This document shows positions 18,423 to 29,630 of a stretch of DNA of 64,000 bases, in pieces. Position numbers and translations under genes: made by a program. The notes below the pieces were generated by a model. The model saw only the letters and a program-made list of their open reading frames with translations, did no database searches and was not told the DNA's origin. The stretch's first letter is position 1; each line of letters opens with the position of its first letter. This stretch comes from Arthrobacter antibioticus (GTDB lineage: Bacteria; Actinomycetota; Actinomycetes; Actinomycetales; Micrococcaceae): NCBI RefSeq assembly GCF_030063205.1, contig NZ_JASISQ010000002.1:1-64000 (forward strand), given 5' to 3'.

Positions 18423-19454
18423 GTGAAGAAGGTTGACCGCTTTACCCAAGGTTTGGAAGACTCGCTGAACACCGGCGTTGACAGCGCCAAAGAATGGGCA
18501 ACTCCACATATGGAAAGTGCCAAAGATTGGACTGCTCCTCGTGTGGAAGCAGCCCTCGGGTGGGCTGTACCCCGCATTGAAAAGGGCATCGAGACGGCAT
18601 CCCCCCGTGTCCAGGATGGTCTTCGCAAAGCCGCTCAGTACACAGCCGACGGCGTTGCAGCAGTGACGCCGAAACTGCAGGAAGGACTCGAAAAATTGGC
18701 ACCAAAAATTTCAGATGCCGTTGATGAAGCAACGCCTCATATCCAAGAGGCACTTGGTAAGGCTGGTTCGGGTATCAATTCCGCCAAGGACAGGGTTGTC
18801 GATGACTTTATCCCGCGTGTCTCTGGCAAGATCGGGGACGCCGCGCACGCCGTAGAGGTTGCGTTGGAGAAATCCAAGGGTTCCCACCAGTTTGAAATTG
18901 CTGCCGCTAAGCTGACTGGCAACAAGAAGGCCCTGGCCAAGGCTGAGAAGGCTGCGGCGAGCTCAGCCAAAAAATTTGCTGCGGAAATGAAAAAGGCCGT
19001 CAAGAAGGACAACAAGTCAGGTAAAGGCTGGATTGTTGTAGGCATAGTCGTTGCCGCAACAGCAGCGGGGGTAGCTGTCTGGAAGGCGTCTAAACCTGTT
19101 GCTGACCCGTGGAAGACCCCTGCCCCCACAGCTTCGGCTCATGCCTCAGCTAGCGTCCCTGCCCCAGTGCCTGCGGACGACAGCGCGAAGAAGACTGCGC
19201 AGAAGGTTGCCGACGCTGTTCAGGAAAAGGCGAGGGACATCCAAGGAAAGGCAGAAGAAGCGGTTGAGGCTGTCTCGGACAAGGTCTCCGAAGCTGTTTC
19301 CAAGCCCGCTTCCAAACACGTTTCGGATGTGAAGGAAGACCTCTCAGAGGCGGCGACCGATGCCAAGGAAGCTGTAGCGGATGCAAAGGACGCAGCCGCT
19401 CACACGGTTAAGGATGCAGCGCCCAAACCCAAGCCCACAGAGCCCAAGAAGTAG
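18423..19454 (+). CDS. amphipathic-repeat, LEA-like single-pass membrane protein
   Basis: This 343-residue protein begins with imperfect repeats of 11-12 residues (for example AKDWTAPRVEAAL, GWAVPRIEKGI, AAVTPKLQEGLEKL) over about residues 15-120. A Lys/Ala-rich coiled region follows, then one transmembrane helix near 198-217 (GWIVVGIVVAATAAGVAVW) and a C-terminal tail of Ala/Lys/Glu/Asp repeats that resembles LEA or apolipoprotein-like helices. GTG start with GGAGGAAAC upstream. I do not recognise a named family. The repeats suggest membrane- or surface-binding amphipathic helices on both sides of the anchor; function unknown. Confidence 0.85.
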   Translation: MKKVDRFTQGLEDSLNTGVDSAKEWATPHMESAKDWTAPRVEAALGWAVPRIEKGIETASPRVQDGLRKAAQYTADGVAAVTPKLQEGLEKLAPKISDAVDEATPHIQEALGKAGSGINSAKDRVVDDFIPRVSGKIGDAAHAVEVALEKSKGSHQFEIAAAKLTGNKKALAKAEKAAASSAKKFAAEMKKAVKKDNKSGKGWIVVGIVVAATAAGVAVWKASKPVADPWKTPAPTASAHASASVPAPVPADDSAKKTAQKVADAVQEKARDIQGKAEEAVEAVSDKVSEAVSKPASKHVSDVKEDLSEAATDAKEAVADAKDAAAHTVKDAAPKPKPTEPKK

Positions 19455-19539
19455 TTCACCGCTCAAGGTAGCAACGCCGGTGGAATCCCTATCTTGTGGA
19501 TCTACTGGCCACCCTGCCGCATAAGGGGCCATGTACCAA

Positions 19540-19576
19540 TGTGAGGGTCGGGATGTAACTTGTCCTGGCCCTCACA
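19540..19576. terminator. hairpin between convergent genes
   Basis: TGTGAGGG (19540-19547) pairs with CCCTCACA (19569-19576) around a 21-base loop. It lies between the converging amphipathic-repeat protein gene and the DMT permease gene. No long T run follows on either strand, so termination is plausible but unproven. Confidence 0.4.
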
Positions 19577-19605
19577 CTGGTTTAAAGGGCTACTGGTTTA
19601 AAGGG
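19576..19605. repeat. 14-bp direct repeat across a gene end
   Basis: ACTGGTTTAAAGGG occurs at 19576-19589 and again at 19592-19605. The second copy covers the stop codon and last codons of the DMT permease, so the first looks like a small tandem duplication of the gene end. Confidence 0.85.
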
Positions 19606-20482
19606 TGGCTGGCGGCAATTCCTTGATGCCGCTACGGCTTTGGCGGATGACCACAACGGCTAACCCGACAAGAATCAGGATCAGGCCCGCATACGTTCCG
19701 GTCGGAAGAGTTTGGCCCAGGAAGAATCCTGCTAATAGTGCTGCGCCCGGAATTTCAACCAAGATCATCATGGACACCACCAGCGGCGAAATAGTTGCAA
19801 GGAGGTAGTTGAAAATGGTGTGTCCAAAAAGCTGCGCCGCAATTGTCACGGCCAAGATACCCCACCAAGCTTCCGGAGGAATGTTCACCAACGGTTGCCG
19901 GAAAACTAAACACATCGCTAACAGAATGACCGAACAGAGGCTGTAGCAGAGACTTGAGTACACGCTCGTTGAGAGGCTTTTGCGTACTTTTGAACCTGCA
20001 AGAGTATAGATAGCTGCAAGAATACCGCCGGCCACTGCCAGTAGATCCCCCTGCAGCGCTTCGGTTGAAACCCCCATGTCGAAACCCGTAATCACCAGGA
20101 CCCCGGCAAGAGCCGCTGCAAGCCCCAACAGCACGGTCGTGGGAGGCTTGAAGCCCCTTATCCACTGGAACAGCGCGATCCATGCCGCTTGCAGGCATAC
20201 GAGGGCAGTAGCGGCTGCCACGGTTGTCAGTTTCACGGACGTTACAAAGCAGGCGAAGTGAAGGGCCAGTGCTGAGGCAGCAATGACTATGTACTTGCGC
20301 TCATAAGGCGTCAGCGTCAGATATTTCCTCGGAGTTCGAAGGAAAGATGGCAAACCCAGCACGGCCGCCCCAAGGACATTGCGCCATAGAGCAATTGTCA
20401 GGGCTGGGGCCATGGTGGCAGCCATAATCGGTCCGGACGCCGAAACACCAAGAATACCCACAACGGCAAGTAGAAAGATCAC
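19598..20482 (-). CDS. EamA/DMT-family permease
   Basis: This 294-residue integral membrane protein has about ten transmembrane helices arranged as two EamA halves, with the tandem pattern typical of drug/metabolite transporters (WRNVLGAAVLGLPSF in the first half, GHTIFNYLLATISPLVVSMM in the second). The substrate cannot be read from sequence. GTG at 20482 is the start; an in-frame TAG lies two codons upstream. It stands alone between a convergent gene and the tRNA-Ala terminator. Confidence 0.88.
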   Translation of the reverse strand: MIFLLAVVGILGVSASGPIMAATMAPALTIALWRNVLGAAVLGLPSFLRTPRKYLTLTPYERKYIVIAASALALHFACFVTSVKLTTVAAATALVCLQAAWIALFQWIRGFKPPTTVLLGLAAALAGVLVITGFDMGVSTEALQGDLLAVAGGILAAIYTLAGSKVRKSLSTSVYSSLCYSLCSVILLAMCLVFRQPLVNIPPEAWWGILAVTIAAQLFGHTIFNYLLATISPLVVSMMILVEIPGAALLAGFFLGQTLPTGTYAGLILILVGLAVVVIRQSRSGIKELPPATL

Positions 20483-20592
20483 AATCTAAGCGTAAGACAC
20501 ACGAGGTAATGGTTGAGGAAGCAATCTACCTGTACACCTGCCAGCCATCGACCTAACCACTAACCCTCGGACTGGGAGACTTTCGCAAAAAC

Positions 20593-20628
20593 AAGAACGA
20601 TCCTGGTCCTAAGACCAGGATCGTTCTT
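20593..20628 (-). terminator. terminator of tRNA-Ala
   Basis: A perfect 16-bp stem, AAGAACGATCCTGGTC with GACCAGGATCGTTCTT, closes a 4-base loop. On the minus strand it is followed by TTGTTTTTG. It lies 5 bases beyond the 3' end of tRNA-Ala. Confidence 0.9.
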
Positions 20629-20633
20629 CATGG

Positions 20634-20706
20634 TGGAGGCACGGGGACTCGAACCCCGAACCCCCTGCTTGCAAAGCAGGTGCGCTACCAATTGCGCCAT
20701 GCCCCC
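20634..20706 (-). tRNA. tRNA-Ala (anticodon TGC)
   Basis: The reverse complement has acceptor arms GGGGGCA/TGCCTCC, an anticodon stem CCTGC/GCAGG around TTTGCAA (anticodon TGC), and a T arm CGGGGTTCGAGTCCCCG. Discriminator A; CCA is not encoded. It forms the Ile-Ala tRNA pair seen downstream of gyrA in many actinomycetes. Confidence 0.96.
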
Positions 20707-20746
20707 ATGAGGCCTATCTAGTATATATGAAACACAACTAAAAGAC

Positions 20747-20866
20747 TCAATTTACCGAATCAGTTGCCTTGCTCCATGTTGTCTTCACAACTTTGGATTC
20801 CTGCCACTTCTTGTTGAGAAAAACAGCAGCGAATCCTAGCGTAGCCAATACAAGCAACTTCTTCAC
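20747..20866 (-). CDS. DLW-39-like small protein
   Basis: A 39-codon frame between the two tRNA genes encodes a protein that begins (M/V)KKLLVLATLGFAAVFLNKK, a hydrophobic N-terminal helix, and ends KTTWSKATDSVN. Length, position near gyrA and the N- and C-terminal patterns fit the DLW-39 family of very short actinobacterial proteins; the DLW tripeptide itself is replaced by TTW. The GTG start at 20866 is preceded by AAGGA about 10 bases upstream. It is probably a single-pass membrane peptide. Function is unknown. Confidence 0.78.
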   Translation of the reverse strand: MKKLLVLATLGFAAVFLNKKWQESKVVKTTWSKATDSVN

Positions 20867-20901
20867 TGCATACCATCCTTCAACGAGAACCTTCGGTTCC
20901 G

Positions 20902-20975
20902 TGGGCGTACCTGGACTTGAACCAGGGACCTCTTCGTTATCAGCGAAGCGCTCTAACCGCCTGAGCTATACGCCC
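20902..20975 (-). tRNA. tRNA-Ile (anticodon GAT)
   Basis: The reverse complement has acceptor arms GGGCGTA/TACGCCC, the D-arm sequence AGCTCAGGCGGTTAGAGC, an anticodon stem CTTCG/CGAAG around CTGATAA (anticodon GAT), and a T arm CCTGGTTCAAGTCCAGG. Discriminator A. Confidence 0.96.
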
Positions 20976-21032
20976 TCATTGACCTTCATCGGGCCGAGAT
21001 AAAACTTTACCCCACACATTCCCAAAGTCCAA

Positions 21033-21069
21033 AATCGGCGGGCTTACAAACTGTTTAGGCCCGCCGATT
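21033..21069 (-). terminator. terminator of the gyrB-gyrA-DUF3566 transcript
   Basis: AATCGGCGGGC (21033-21043) pairs with GCCCGCCGATT (21059-21069) over a 15-base loop, and the minus strand continues TTTTGG. It lies 36 bases downstream of the DUF3566 gene, the last gene of the gyrase operon. Confidence 0.85.
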
Positions 21070-21104
21070 CAGGAGTTTTAGGGAAATTTTCCTACTTTGG
21101 AATC

Positions 21105-21677
21105 CTAGTCATCGGTCAAAGTAACACCGATGCCACCCACCAAAGTGGCAGAGATGTTGTACAACCAGGCCGAAAGAACAGAAAGTGTTGTTAGCAAGAC
21201 CACATTCACGACGGCGACAATAGTGGAGAATGAGGCAACCTGCCCCAGGGAGGCAATACTCAAGACATCGAAGGGACTACCGCCCTCCTGACCCTGAATG
21301 TCGTTGACAAAAGCATTCACCGTGTCAAACAAACCAATAGTGTCTAAGACTGTCCATAAGACTATGGAAGCCACAACTGTGACGATTCCTAATGCAACAG
21401 AGAGCAAAAATGCCATCTTCAACACAGACCAGGGATCGACCTTGCTCACCAGAAGGCGGGCACGGCGAGCTTTAGCCTTAGGAGCGGGCTTAACCAATGT
21501 CGGAGGCGTCTGCGGTTTGGCTACAGGACGCTGCTTTGCAGCAGATGCTCCTGTTAACTTGGCTGGCCCTGTTGACTTGGCTGGCCCTGTTGGGCTGTTT
21601 GGGCGCTGCGTTGGGCGGGCCGGAGTACCTACCCTTGGCGCGGAACCAGGCCGCGGTATTGGTTTATTGGTGCTCAA
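21105..21677 (-). CDS. DUF3566 membrane protein
   Basis: The 190-residue protein has a long Pro/Ala/Thr-rich N-terminal tail (about 1-75) and a C-terminal DUF3566 region with two transmembrane helices (about 85-112 and 147-172) separated by a loop with [16 protein letters not shown]. tuberculosis has the same family (Rv0007) just after gyrA. The start is the rare codon TTG at 21677, supported by GGAGG seven bases upstream and by a TTGA overlap with the gyrA stop, so it is translationally coupled to gyrA. Function is not established. Confidence 0.9.
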   Translation of the reverse strand: MSTNKPIPRPGSAPRVGTPARPTQRPNSPTGPAKSTGPAKLTGASAAKQRPVAKPQTPPTLVKPAPKAKARRARLLVSKVDPWSVLKMAFLLSVALGIVTVVASIVLWTVLDTIGLFDTVNAFVNDIQGQEGGSPFDVLSIASLGQVASFSTIVAVVNVVLLTTLSVLSAWLYNISATLVGGIGVTLTDD

Positions 21678-24337
21678 TCGGTACCTCCAGTTGTTCCGTC
21701 ATTACGCTTTAACGGTACTTCATCAATCTGTGGGGTTTCCTCAATCACGGCATCAACTGCTACCGCAGGGGCTGCCATGGTCTCGCCAGCCCCTGCTTCA
21801 GCAGCTTCAATTTCTTCAACAAGGCCCCGCTCGCTATTGCGGGCAATGCCTATAATGCGGTCATTCTTGTCGGGCTTGGCAAAAATAACACCCATGGTGT
21901 CACGTCCCTTGGCCGGAACCTCGGACACGTCTGAACGGACGACTTTACCGCCGCTCATTACCACCAAAACCTCATCATCTTCCTGAACAATCAAAGCCCC
22001 AATGAGGTCTCCGCGGTCTTCAACCAGCTTGGCGACCTTGATTCCTAAACCGCCGCGGCCCTGCAATCGATATTCCTGAACGGCCGTGCGCTTCGCGTAT
22101 CCGCCCTCCGTGACAATAAACACATAAGATTCATCCGTAACTACTGCTGCTGAAAGCAACTCATCGAAGTTACGGAACTTCATTCCCGTTACACCAGAGG
22201 TTGCGCGCCCCATCGGACGCAGTGCCTCGTTCGTTGCGGTAAAACGGATGGACTGTCCCTTGCGGGATACCAACAAGAGGTCGTCGGTATCGGAGACCAA
22301 TTGCGCCGAGACAAGTTCATCGCCGTCACGTAGGTTGATGGCAATGACACCGGCGGAACGATTGGTGTCGTAGTCCTCTAGCGAGGTCTTCTTAACCAAA
22401 CCATTCTTCGTTGCAAGAACTAGGTATGGAGACTGCTGATAATCCTTCAGCTCCATAACCTGGGCGATCTTTTCATCCGGTTGGAACGCCAAAAGGTTCG
22501 CCACATGCTGACCCTTGGCATCACGGCCAGCTTCAACAAGCTCGTAGGCTTTAGCTCTGTAAACGCGACCAAGGTTTGTGAAAAATAACAGCCAATGATG
22601 CGTGGTTGTCACGAAGAAGTGCTCCACAACGTCGTCTCCACGCAACTGTGCACCCCTGACACCCTTACCCCCACGATGCTGGGTACGGTAATTATCGCTG
22701 CGCGTACGCTTGACGTAGCCGCCGCGGGTGATGGTTACTACCATTTCTTCTTCGGGGATCAGGTCTTCCATGCTCATGTTGGGGTCGTAGCCCATCATGA
22801 TCTCGGTTCTGCGATCATCACCGTAGCGGGTAGTGATGTCTGCCAATTCATCACTGACAATCCCGCGTTGCACCACTGGGTCAGCCAAAATCCGGTTGAA
22901 CTCGGTAATCATGGTTTGGAGTACGTCATGACGATCTTGGATCTTCTGGTGTTCCAGTGCGGCCAACCGGCGCAACTGCATATCCAGAATAGCTTTGGCC
23001 TGGATTTCATCAATATCTAGCAACCCGATCAAGCCGTCACGGGCTTCCTCGGTGGTACTTGAGCGCCTGATAAGGGCGATGACAGCATCGAGTGCTTCCA
23101 AAGCCTTCAGAAGTGCACGCTGTATGTGTGCTTCTTCCTCGGCCTTGCGTAACCGGAACCGTGTGCGCCGAACAATCACATCCATCTGGTGGTTAACCCA
23201 GTGACGAATGAAGGCATCCAGTGGCAGAGTGCGAGGAACACCGTCAACAATTGCCAACATGTTGGCGCTAAAGTTCTCCTGCAACTGCGTATGTTTGTAC
23301 AAATTGTTTAGGACAACCTTGGCAACTGCATCACGCTTAAGTACAACAACGAGACGCTGGCCTGTGCGCCCGGAAGTCTCATCACGAAGGTCCGCGATAC
23401 CCGCAATTTTGCCATCCTTGACAAGGTCGGCAATCTTAATGGCAAGGTTGTCGGGATTCGCTTGGTAAGGCAACTCAGTAACAACTAAGCAGGTGCGTCC
23501 CTGAATTTCTTCAACATTGACCACAGCACGCATCGTGATGGAGCCTCGGCCAGTGCGGTAGGCATCTTCAATACCCTTGCGTCCCAGAATCTGTGCCCCA
23601 GTGGGGAAATCGGGTCCCTTGACGCGTTCGATAAGAGCTTCAAGAAGTTCTTCACGTCCCACTCCCGGGTTGGCCAGGTACCACTGGACACCTTCGGCAA
23701 CTTCACGCAGATTGTGTGGCGGGATATTTGTTGCCATACCCACAGCAATGCCTGAAGAACCATTGACCAACAGGTTGGGGAACCTGGAGGGAAGAATGGT
23801 GGGTTCTTGGTTCTTGCCATCATAGTTATCTTGGAAATCGACGGTTTCTTCGTCAATGTCCCTGACCATTTCCATGGCAAGCGGTGCCATTTTCGTCTCG
23901 GTATAACGGGGTGCAGCAGCACCATCGTTACCGGGGGAACCAAAGTTGCCCTGGCCAAGTGCCAAGGGATAACGCATGGTCCAGTCTTGGATTAGTCGTA
24001 CCAGGGCATCGTAGATGGCTGTGTCACCGTGAGGGTGATACTGGCCCATGACCTCACCAACAACGCGTGCACATTTGTTGAATGACCGCTCAGGTCGGTA
24101 TCCACCATCAAACATGGCGTAGAGAACTCGGCGGTGCACAGGTTTGAGACCATCACGAACGTCAGGAAGCGCACGGCCCACAATAACGGCCATGGCATAG
24201 TCCAGATAAGAGCGCTTCATCTCCTCCTGGAGATCGATCTGCTCAACTTTGTCATGCATTAGGTTTCCTTCGAGAATTTCACCACCCGTGGCATCCGCAC
24301 TGGGTTCTTCGGGGTTCTGCGGTGTTTCGTCACTCAT
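21674..24337 (-). CDS. gyrA: DNA gyrase subunit A
   Basis: This 887-residue type II topoisomerase subunit has the breakage-reunion domain with the active tyrosine Tyr145 in APRYTE, and a C-terminal beta-pinwheel with the GyrA box in QHRGGKG. The quinolone-resistance region reads [10 protein letters not shown] at 101-110: threonine stands at the E. coli Ser83 position and the acidic Asp110 is intact. With GyrB it introduces negative supercoils. It starts 70 bases after gyrB and is co-transcribed with it. The C-terminus carries an extra acidic tail. Confidence 0.98.
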   Translation of the reverse strand: MSDETPQNPEEPSADATGGEILEGNLMHDKVEQIDLQEEMKRSYLDYAMAVIVGRALPDVRDGLKPVHRRVLYAMFDGGYRPERSFNKCARVVGEVMGQYHPHGDTAIYDALVRLIQDWTMRYPLALGQGNFGSPGNDGAAAPRYTETKMAPLAMEMVRDIDEETVDFQDNYDGKNQEPTILPSRFPNLLVNGSSGIAVGMATNIPPHNLREVAEGVQWYLANPGVGREELLEALIERVKGPDFPTGAQILGRKGIEDAYRTGRGSITMRAVVNVEEIQGRTCLVVTELPYQANPDNLAIKIADLVKDGKIAGIADLRDETSGRTGQRLVVVLKRDAVAKVVLNNLYKHTQLQENFSANMLAIVDGVPRTLPLDAFIRHWVNHQMDVIVRRTRFRLRKAEEEAHIQRALLKALEALDAVIALIRRSSTTEEARDGLIGLLDIDEIQAKAILDMQLRRLAALEHQKIQDRHDVLQTMITEFNRILADPVVQRGIVSDELADITTRYGDDRRTEIMMGYDPNMSMEDLIPEEEMVVTITRGGYVKRTRSDNYRTQHRGGKGVRGAQLRGDDVVEHFFVTTTHHWLLFFTNLGRVYRAKAYELVEAGRDAKGQHVANLLAFQPDEKIAQVMELKDYQQSPYLVLATKNGLVKKTSLEDYDTNRSAGVIAINLRDGDELVSAQLVSDTDDLLLVSRKGQSIRFTATNEALRPMGRATSGVTGMKFRNFDELLSAAVVTDESYVFIVTEGGYAKRTAVQEYRLQGRGGLGIKVAKLVEDRGDLIGALIVQEDDEVLVVMSGGKVVRSDVSEVPAKGRDTMGVIFAKPDKNDRIIGIARNSERGLVEEIEAAEAGAGETMAAPAVAVDAVIEETPQIDEVPLKRNDGTTGGTD

Positions 24338-24406
24338 AATCTTTAATATTCCATTCCCAATATATGTCCGATTCGCACTATAACCAGGGGCTCATGCTGG
24401 CCCAAC

Positions 24407-26832
<2,426 letters not shown>

Positions 26833-27423
26833 CTACCCGTACGTGTCCCGCGGTCCACGGCCTTTGACGTTTCGGAAACCTTTACGCCAACTAGGGGCAG
26901 CCGGCCCAAGAACCAAAATATTTGTTACTACCCCCCTCCCCAAATCTGTATCAAATTTGGCCAACAGCGACGCCGAAAGTAATCGCAATTGTGTTGCCCA
27001 ACTGGTTGAATCACATCTGACATGCAAAGTTGTAGTTTCAAAACTCTCTGGCTGACAGTGGGCTGCGATCTCCGGTCCAACCAAAGTATCCCAATGGGCC
27101 ATAACTGATCCAACCGCCAACGGAGAGCTCCACCCGCGGTCGGAGACTAGGCGGCTCACCACATTCCCTAATCCAAGTGGATCTCTTCCACCACCATATT
27201 TGACGTCAAGAAATGGTTTCTTTTTACTCCTTGGAACAGATTTCTCGCCCAATCTGCTGCGCGGAATTCGCAACTCCCCCCGGCTCTTGGCAATCCGGCG
27301 CATCCGGTTCAGCGCAGCCTGAGCCGCATCAATTTCGGTGTCATGGTCCTTGGCCGCGGCTTGGGCACTGCGCTTTTGACCTATTGGATCAACAGAGGCG
27401 GAACCAACAGGCTGATCACTCAT
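26833..27423 (-). CDS. DUF721 (DciA-like) protein
   Basis: The 196-residue protein has a variable, basic N-terminal half and a C-terminal DUF721 domain: W(D/T)TLVGPEIAAHCQPESF, TTLHVRCDSTSWATQLRLL. This family sits between recF and gyrB in actinomycetes (Rv0004) and is related to DciA, which helps load replicative helicase. The ATG at 27423 overlaps the recF end by 8 bases, implying coupling. A longer frame runs to 27492 within recF and is not needed. No strong ribosome-binding site is visible. Confidence 0.88.
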   Translation of the reverse strand: MSDQPVGSASVDPIGQKRSAQAAAKDHDTEIDAAQAALNRMRRIAKSRGELRIPRSRLGEKSVPRSKKKPFLDVKYGGGRDPLGLGNVVSRLVSDRGWSSPLAVGSVMAHWDTLVGPEIAAHCQPESFETTTLHVRCDSTSWATQLRLLSASLLAKFDTDLGRGVVTNILVLGPAAPSWRKGFRNVKGRGPRDTYG

Positions 27424-28645
27424 TGGGAGCAACGCCGCCGGGGATGACCTGGATCGTTGAACCTGATAACTCGTCGGGGATGTCTCCACCAACGGCCGCT
27501 GTCACAAGTACTTGCTCAGCCGCGGCCACCATTAAAGCCAATTTCCGACGTCGTTGGGAATCCAGTTCGGCAAAAACATCATCAAGGATCAAAATTGGTT
27601 GGTTCCCCGCCACATGTTTGTCCTCATCTAAAACATGGAATGAGGCAAGCCTCAATGCCAGGGCAATTGACCAAGACTCACCGTGCGATGCATAGCCACG
27701 AGCTGGTGCCTGTCCCAAAAGCAGTTCCAGTTCGTCCCGGTGGGGACCAACCAAAGACATACCCCGCTCTAACTCGCGGCTTCTGGACCGCACCAGCTCC
27801 TCACGGTACTTTTGTACAAGCTCATCCAAAGTGCACAGCGAGAAGTCCGCTGCCTCTACCTGTACGGGACTATTAGCAATCCCAGGTTCTGCAAACGTGT
27901 TGGGGGAGGCGCCGTCGTACTCCTCTGACGCATCCAGAGAACTACGATACAGCGCCCGTAGCAGCTTGGTTCCGTCGGTCAGCTGTGCGTAGGCCTCGGC
28001 CATATGGGGGCGCAGACGATTAAGTAAATCGAGTCTTGCTGCCAATAAACTAGCTGCAGCCACAGCCAGATGCTCATCCCAAACATCAAGAGTGGACAAT
28101 TGAACTTCCGAGACGCCTGCTCTGGAAAAATGCTGGGCTCGTGCTGATTTCAGCATAGCGTTGCGCTGTTTCAGAACCCTGTCGTAATCGCTGCGAGTAC
28201 CCGCATGTTTGGGTAACAAAACAACCAAAAGGTCGTCTAAAAACCGACGACGATTTCCAGGATCACCCTTGACTAAAGCTAAATCTTCAGGAGCAAACAA
28301 AACCGTTCTGCACAGCCCCAAAATATCCCGGGAGCGAACAGGATTAGCACGATTAATACGGGCACGATTAGCTCTGGAAGCATTGATCTCAACCTCAACC
28401 ATGACCTTTTGTTCGCCCCTGACCAGTTGGGCTCTCACTAGTGCCCGTTCTGTTCCAAAGCGCAATAGCGGGGCATCCGCACTCACCCGATGTGAGGAAA
28501 GCGTCGACAAATAGCCAATAGCTTCCACAAGGTTAGTTTTACCCAGTCCGTTAGCTCCTACAAGCACTGTGACACCCGGGGTGAGTGTCAGGTCAACTTG
28601 GGCATAGCTACGGAAATCTGTCAGGGAAAGGTGTTCAAGATACAT
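27416..28645 (-). CDS. recF: DNA replication and repair protein RecF
   Basis: This 409-residue SMC-like ATPase has Walker A GANGLGKT at 30-37, the signature region LVGPHRDELELLL and Walker B PILILDDVFAELD near 340. It helps load RecA at single-strand gaps. It lies 21 bases downstream of gnd, with a weak ribosome-binding site, and overlaps the DUF721 gene. The order dnaN-gnd-recF-DUF721-gyrB is frequent in Actinomycetota. Confidence 0.96.
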   Translation of the reverse strand: MYLEHLSLTDFRSYAQVDLTLTPGVTVLVGANGLGKTNLVEAIGYLSTLSSHRVSADAPLLRFGTERALVRAQLVRGEQKVMVEVEINASRANRARINRANPVRSRDILGLCRTVLFAPEDLALVKGDPGNRRRFLDDLLVVLLPKHAGTRSDYDRVLKQRNAMLKSARAQHFSRAGVSEVQLSTLDVWDEHLAVAAASLLAARLDLLNRLRPHMAEAYAQLTDGTKLLRALYRSSLDASEEYDGASPNTFAEPGIANSPVQVEAADFSLCTLDELVQKYREELVRSRSRELERGMSLVGPHRDELELLLGQAPARGYASHGESWSIALALRLASFHVLDEDKHVAGNQPILILDDVFAELDSQRRRKLALMVAAAEQVLVTAAVGGDIPDELSGSTIQVIPGGVAPNE

Positions 28646-28666
28646 GAAGCTGAATTTTATCCACTG

Positions 28667-29554
28667 CTAGGAACCGGCAGGTTTTGTGGCATGCCCACCA
28701 AATTGGTTGCGCAACGCCGAGACCATTTTCATTGCTGGGGAGTTATCTTCGCGGGAGGAGAACCTGGCAAAGAGGGCTGCTGTAATCGCCGGAGCCGGCA
28801 CCGCATTGGCAATGGCTTCTTCCACAGTCCAGCGCCCTTCCCCTGAATCTTCAACGTAATCGTCAATGGACTCCAAACCGGGGTCCTCATCTAATGCCTT
28901 GACCATCAAGTCAAGCAGCCAAGAGCGAACAACCGTCCCCTTTTGCCATGCACGAAAAGTGCCTGGTAGATCCTGGATTATTTCCTTCTTGGCCAGTAGT
29001 TCATACCCCTCGGCATAGGCCTGCATCAATCCATATTCAATACCATTGTGAACCATTTTTGCGTAGTGGCCGGCACCTACCTCGCCCACGTGTACAAAAC
29101 TGTCAGCGCGTTCACCTTCAGGGCGAAGAGCATCCAAAACTGGCAGGGCCCGCTCAATGTCTGTATCCGATCCACCAGCCATCAGCCCATACCCGTTTTT
29201 CAGTCCCCATACTCCACCAGACACTCCAACATCCATGAAGTGAATTTCTTTGGCTGCAAGCATCTCACCGTGTTTTTGATCTTCGGTGAACCTGGAGTTT
29301 CCACCATCTACAAGCAAATCACCGGGTTCAAGCACTTCCGATAAAGCTGTAATCACTGAGGACGTGATAGCACCTGAAGGAACCATTACCCAGATCAACC
29401 GTGGAGCGGGAACAGCAGCCACCAAATCAGCCAACGAAGCCACATCAGTGAGTTCGGGGTTCTGGTCAAACCCAGTCACCTCTATTTGTGCGGCACGAAG
29501 ACGGGCCCTCATGTTGAAGCCCATTTTTCCAAGTCCGATGAGTCCAATATGCAC
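28667..29554 (-). CDS. gnd: 6-phosphogluconate dehydrogenase (decarboxylating), short form
   Basis: The 295-residue enzyme oxidises 6-phosphogluconate to ribulose 5-phosphate and CO2. It has the Rossmann motif GLIGLGKMG at 4-12, substrate-binding VDGGNS and GVSGGVWG, and the catalytic HYAKMVHNGIEYG segment. It is of the short class without the long C-terminal domain. GTG at 29554 is chosen because AGAGG precedes it and the Rossmann fold begins two residues later; a longer frame reaches 29626. It lies between dnaN and recF, as in other actinomycetes. Confidence 0.93.
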   Translation of the reverse strand: MHIGLIGLGKMGFNMRARLRAAQIEVTGFDQNPELTDVASLADLVAAVPAPRLIWVMVPSGAITSSVITALSEVLEPGDLLVDGGNSRFTEDQKHGEMLAAKEIHFMDVGVSGGVWGLKNGYGLMAGGSDTDIERALPVLDALRPEGERADSFVHVGEVGAGHYAKMVHNGIEYGLMQAYAEGYELLAKKEIIQDLPGTFRAWQKGTVVRSWLLDLMVKALDEDPGLESIDDYVEDSGEGRWTVEEAIANAVPAPAITAALFARFSSREDNSPAMKMVSALRNQFGGHATKPAGS

Positions 29555-29630
29555 TTTAGTGCCTCTTTTCCATTGGTGGGTGCTGCGGTTGCATAGCAAG
29601 AAATGGTGATGTGCCGGAACCGGCAAAGAA

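Noticed and set aside
24008-24040. Possible quinolone-resistance substitution in GyrA (Thr106 at the E. coli Ser83 position)
   Set aside because: The residue at this position varies among actinomycetes (Ala in M. tuberculosis), the acidic Asp110 is intact, and natural variation is the simpler reading.
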